Shown: piece by piece, positions 6,231 to 7,195 of the stretch
Numbering within the stretch: position 1 is the stretch's first letter
How the letters are laid out: every line of letters starts with the position of its first letter
Source of the DNA: an uncultured Saprospiraceae bacterium
GTDB taxonomy: Bacteria; Bacteroidota; Bacteroidia; Chitinophagales; Saprospiraceae
Direction: 5' to 3'
DNA: 7,195 nt
Assembly: GCA_937894165.1 (NCBI GenBank)
Contig: CALCSX010000196.1
Coordinates: 1 to 7,195 of the forward strand
Translations under genes and position numbers: made by a program
The notes under the pieces: generated by a model
Databases searched by the model: none
The model's input: the letters and a program-made list of their open reading frames with translations, nothing else
What the model was told of the DNA's origin: nothing

Positions 6231-7195
6231 ATGATACTTCGAGATGGAAAATTTGAGCTTCAAACTATAAGGCTTGAAGATTTATGTAATAAATATGATG
6301 CACCACTTTATGTGTATGATGGCAATAAAATAATTAGCCAATTTCGAAAGTTATCATCTGCGCTAACTGTTAAAAGTTATCAAATTAACTATGCATGTAA
6401 AGCTTTGACTAATATTACAATTTTAAAATTATTGCAGAAAGAGGGCGCAGGACTTGATGCGGTTTCAATAGGTGAAATTAAAATGGGTCTACTTGCCGGT
6501 TTTAGTCCGGACAAGATAATATTTACACCCTCAGCGGTTTCCAATGATGAGATTGATCAAGCTATCAAAATTGGTGTCATGATCAATATCGATAATATGG
6601 ACATCCTCGAATATATCGGACATCATCATCCGGGATATCCCGTATGTGTCCGCGTCAATCCTCATATCATGGCAGGTGGCAACAGCAAAATATCTGTCGG
6701 ACATATAGACTCGAAATTCGGTATCTCGATTCATCAAATTCCATTGGTAAAAAGGATCGTCGAAACATTAAACATCAATATTCGGGGTCTCCATATGCAT
6801 ACCGGTTCCGATATACTCGATATAAATGTTTTTCTTCAGGCTGCAGAAATTTTATTTAATGTTGCCAGACAGTTCGAAGATCTTGATTTCATTGACTTCG
6901 GCAGTGGATTCAAGGTTCAGTATAAGTCGGATGATTATTTTACGGATATCGAACTTCTCGGGAAGGAAATTTCAAAAAAGTTTAATGATTTTTGTGAAGA
7001 AAGAGGCAAAGACATCACTTTAATTTTTGAGCCCGGAAAATTTATAGTTAGTGAAAGCGGCTACTTCCTTGTTCGAACCAACAGTATTAAACACACTACC
7101 TCTACCGTTTTTGCATGTGTCGATTCAGGTTTCAATCATTTAATTCGTCCTATGTTTTACAATGGGCATCATGAAATAGTTAATATTTCAAATCC
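6231..7195 (+). CDS. lysA: Diaminopimelate decarboxylase, 3' end cut off by the window
   Basis: An open frame of 321 complete codons runs from ATG 6231 to the window edge without a stop. It encodes a fold-III PLP decarboxylase that converts meso-diaminopimelate to L-lysine in the cytoplasm, the last step of lysine synthesis. Visible signatures: Lys57 in NYACKALTN (Schiff-base lysine for PLP), GLHMHTGSD (186-194), glycine-rich phosphate loop DFGSGFKV (222-229), EPGKFIVSESG (from 267), and CVDSGFNHLIRPMFY (from about 296), whose RP-(M/A)-x-Y and following H are typical of LysA over arginine or carboxynorspermidine decarboxylases. The GSGF loop and EPGK (instead of the common EPGR) are, as I recall, usual in Bacteroidota LysA. 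Family length is about 400, so roughly 80 residues, including the C-terminal Cys-Glu active-site motif, lie beyond the edge. An in-frame TAA at 6219-6221 supports this start. It is divergent from the sdaA operon. Confidence 0.93.
   Translation, partial: MILRDGKFELQTIRLEDLCNKYDAPLYVYDGNKIISQFRKLSSALTVKSYQINYACKALTNITILKLLQKEGAGLDAVSIGEIKMGLLAGFSPDKIIFTPSAVSNDEIDQAIKIGVMINIDNMDILEYIGHHHPGYPVCVRVNPHIMAGGNSKISVGHIDSKFGISIHQIPLVKRIVETLNINIRGLHMHTGSDILDINVFLQAAEILFNVARQFEDLDFIDFGSGFKVQYKSDDYFTDIELLGKEISKKFNDFCEERGKDITLIFEPGKFIVSESGYFLVRTNSIKHTTSTVFACVDSGFNHLIRPMFYNGHHEIVNISN

Noticed and set aside
6531..6737. Minus-strand open frame inside lysA
   Set aside because: It overlaps the conserved PLP-barrel coding region of lysA and its translation matches nothing; a shadow frame.
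6644..7023. Two plus-strand open frames in other frames of lysA
   Set aside because: Both overlap the continuous lysA frame that carries GLHMHTGSD and DFGSGFKV; no frameshift is needed to explain lysA.

Overview
The window looks like AT-rich chromosomal DNA from a member of the Bacteroidota. Four things point there: an S46 dipeptidyl peptidase, a loosely specified lipoprotein signal, a LysA with the DFGSGFKV form of its glycine-rich loop, and promoter-like sequences of the Bacteroidota TTTG / TAnnTTTG type instead of TTGACA/TATAAT. Start codons lack clear Shine-Dalgarno sequences, which is also usual for the phylum. The genus cannot be named from the sequence alone.

Layout, left to right. 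Bases 8-2173 (+) hold a complete secreted S46 dipeptidyl peptidase. Its specificity position carries Arg, so it resembles the Asp/Glu-preferring DPP11 type. It converges on a three-gene minus-strand set; the two ends meet at a 13-bp inverted repeat (2182-2223) that looks like a terminator for the minus-strand genes. Read in transcription order (right to left), that set is: an iron-sulfur L-serine ammonia-lyase (6005-4578), a Fur-superfamily metal-type regulator (4564-4127), and a large lipoprotein (4122-2191). The gaps are only 13 and 4 nt, so they are probably co-transcribed. The lipoprotein has an N-terminal Calx-beta-like domain followed by a divergent beta-propeller of the 'choice-of-anchor I' type. 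A 225-bp divergent intergenic region (6006-6230) carries a good promoter candidate for the serine lyase operon, a weaker one for the rightward gene, and a 17-bp palindrome. Diaminopimelate decarboxylase (lysA) starts at 6231 (+) and runs off the right edge; about the last fifth is missing.

How the genes may work together. The peptidase would release acidic dipeptides in the periplasm, and the serine lyase would turn serine into pyruvate and ammonia, which fits a peptide- and amino-acid-using lifestyle. LysA is biosynthetic (lysine and peptidoglycan precursors) and is probably an independent unit. The least ordinary part is the regulator-lipoprotein pair. The propeller appears to have lost, one after another, the acidic residues that I recall as conserved in its family, while keeping the surrounding scaffold, and it sits 4 nt behind a metal-sensor-type regulator. 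No mobile element, CRISPR array, tRNA or rRNA was seen.
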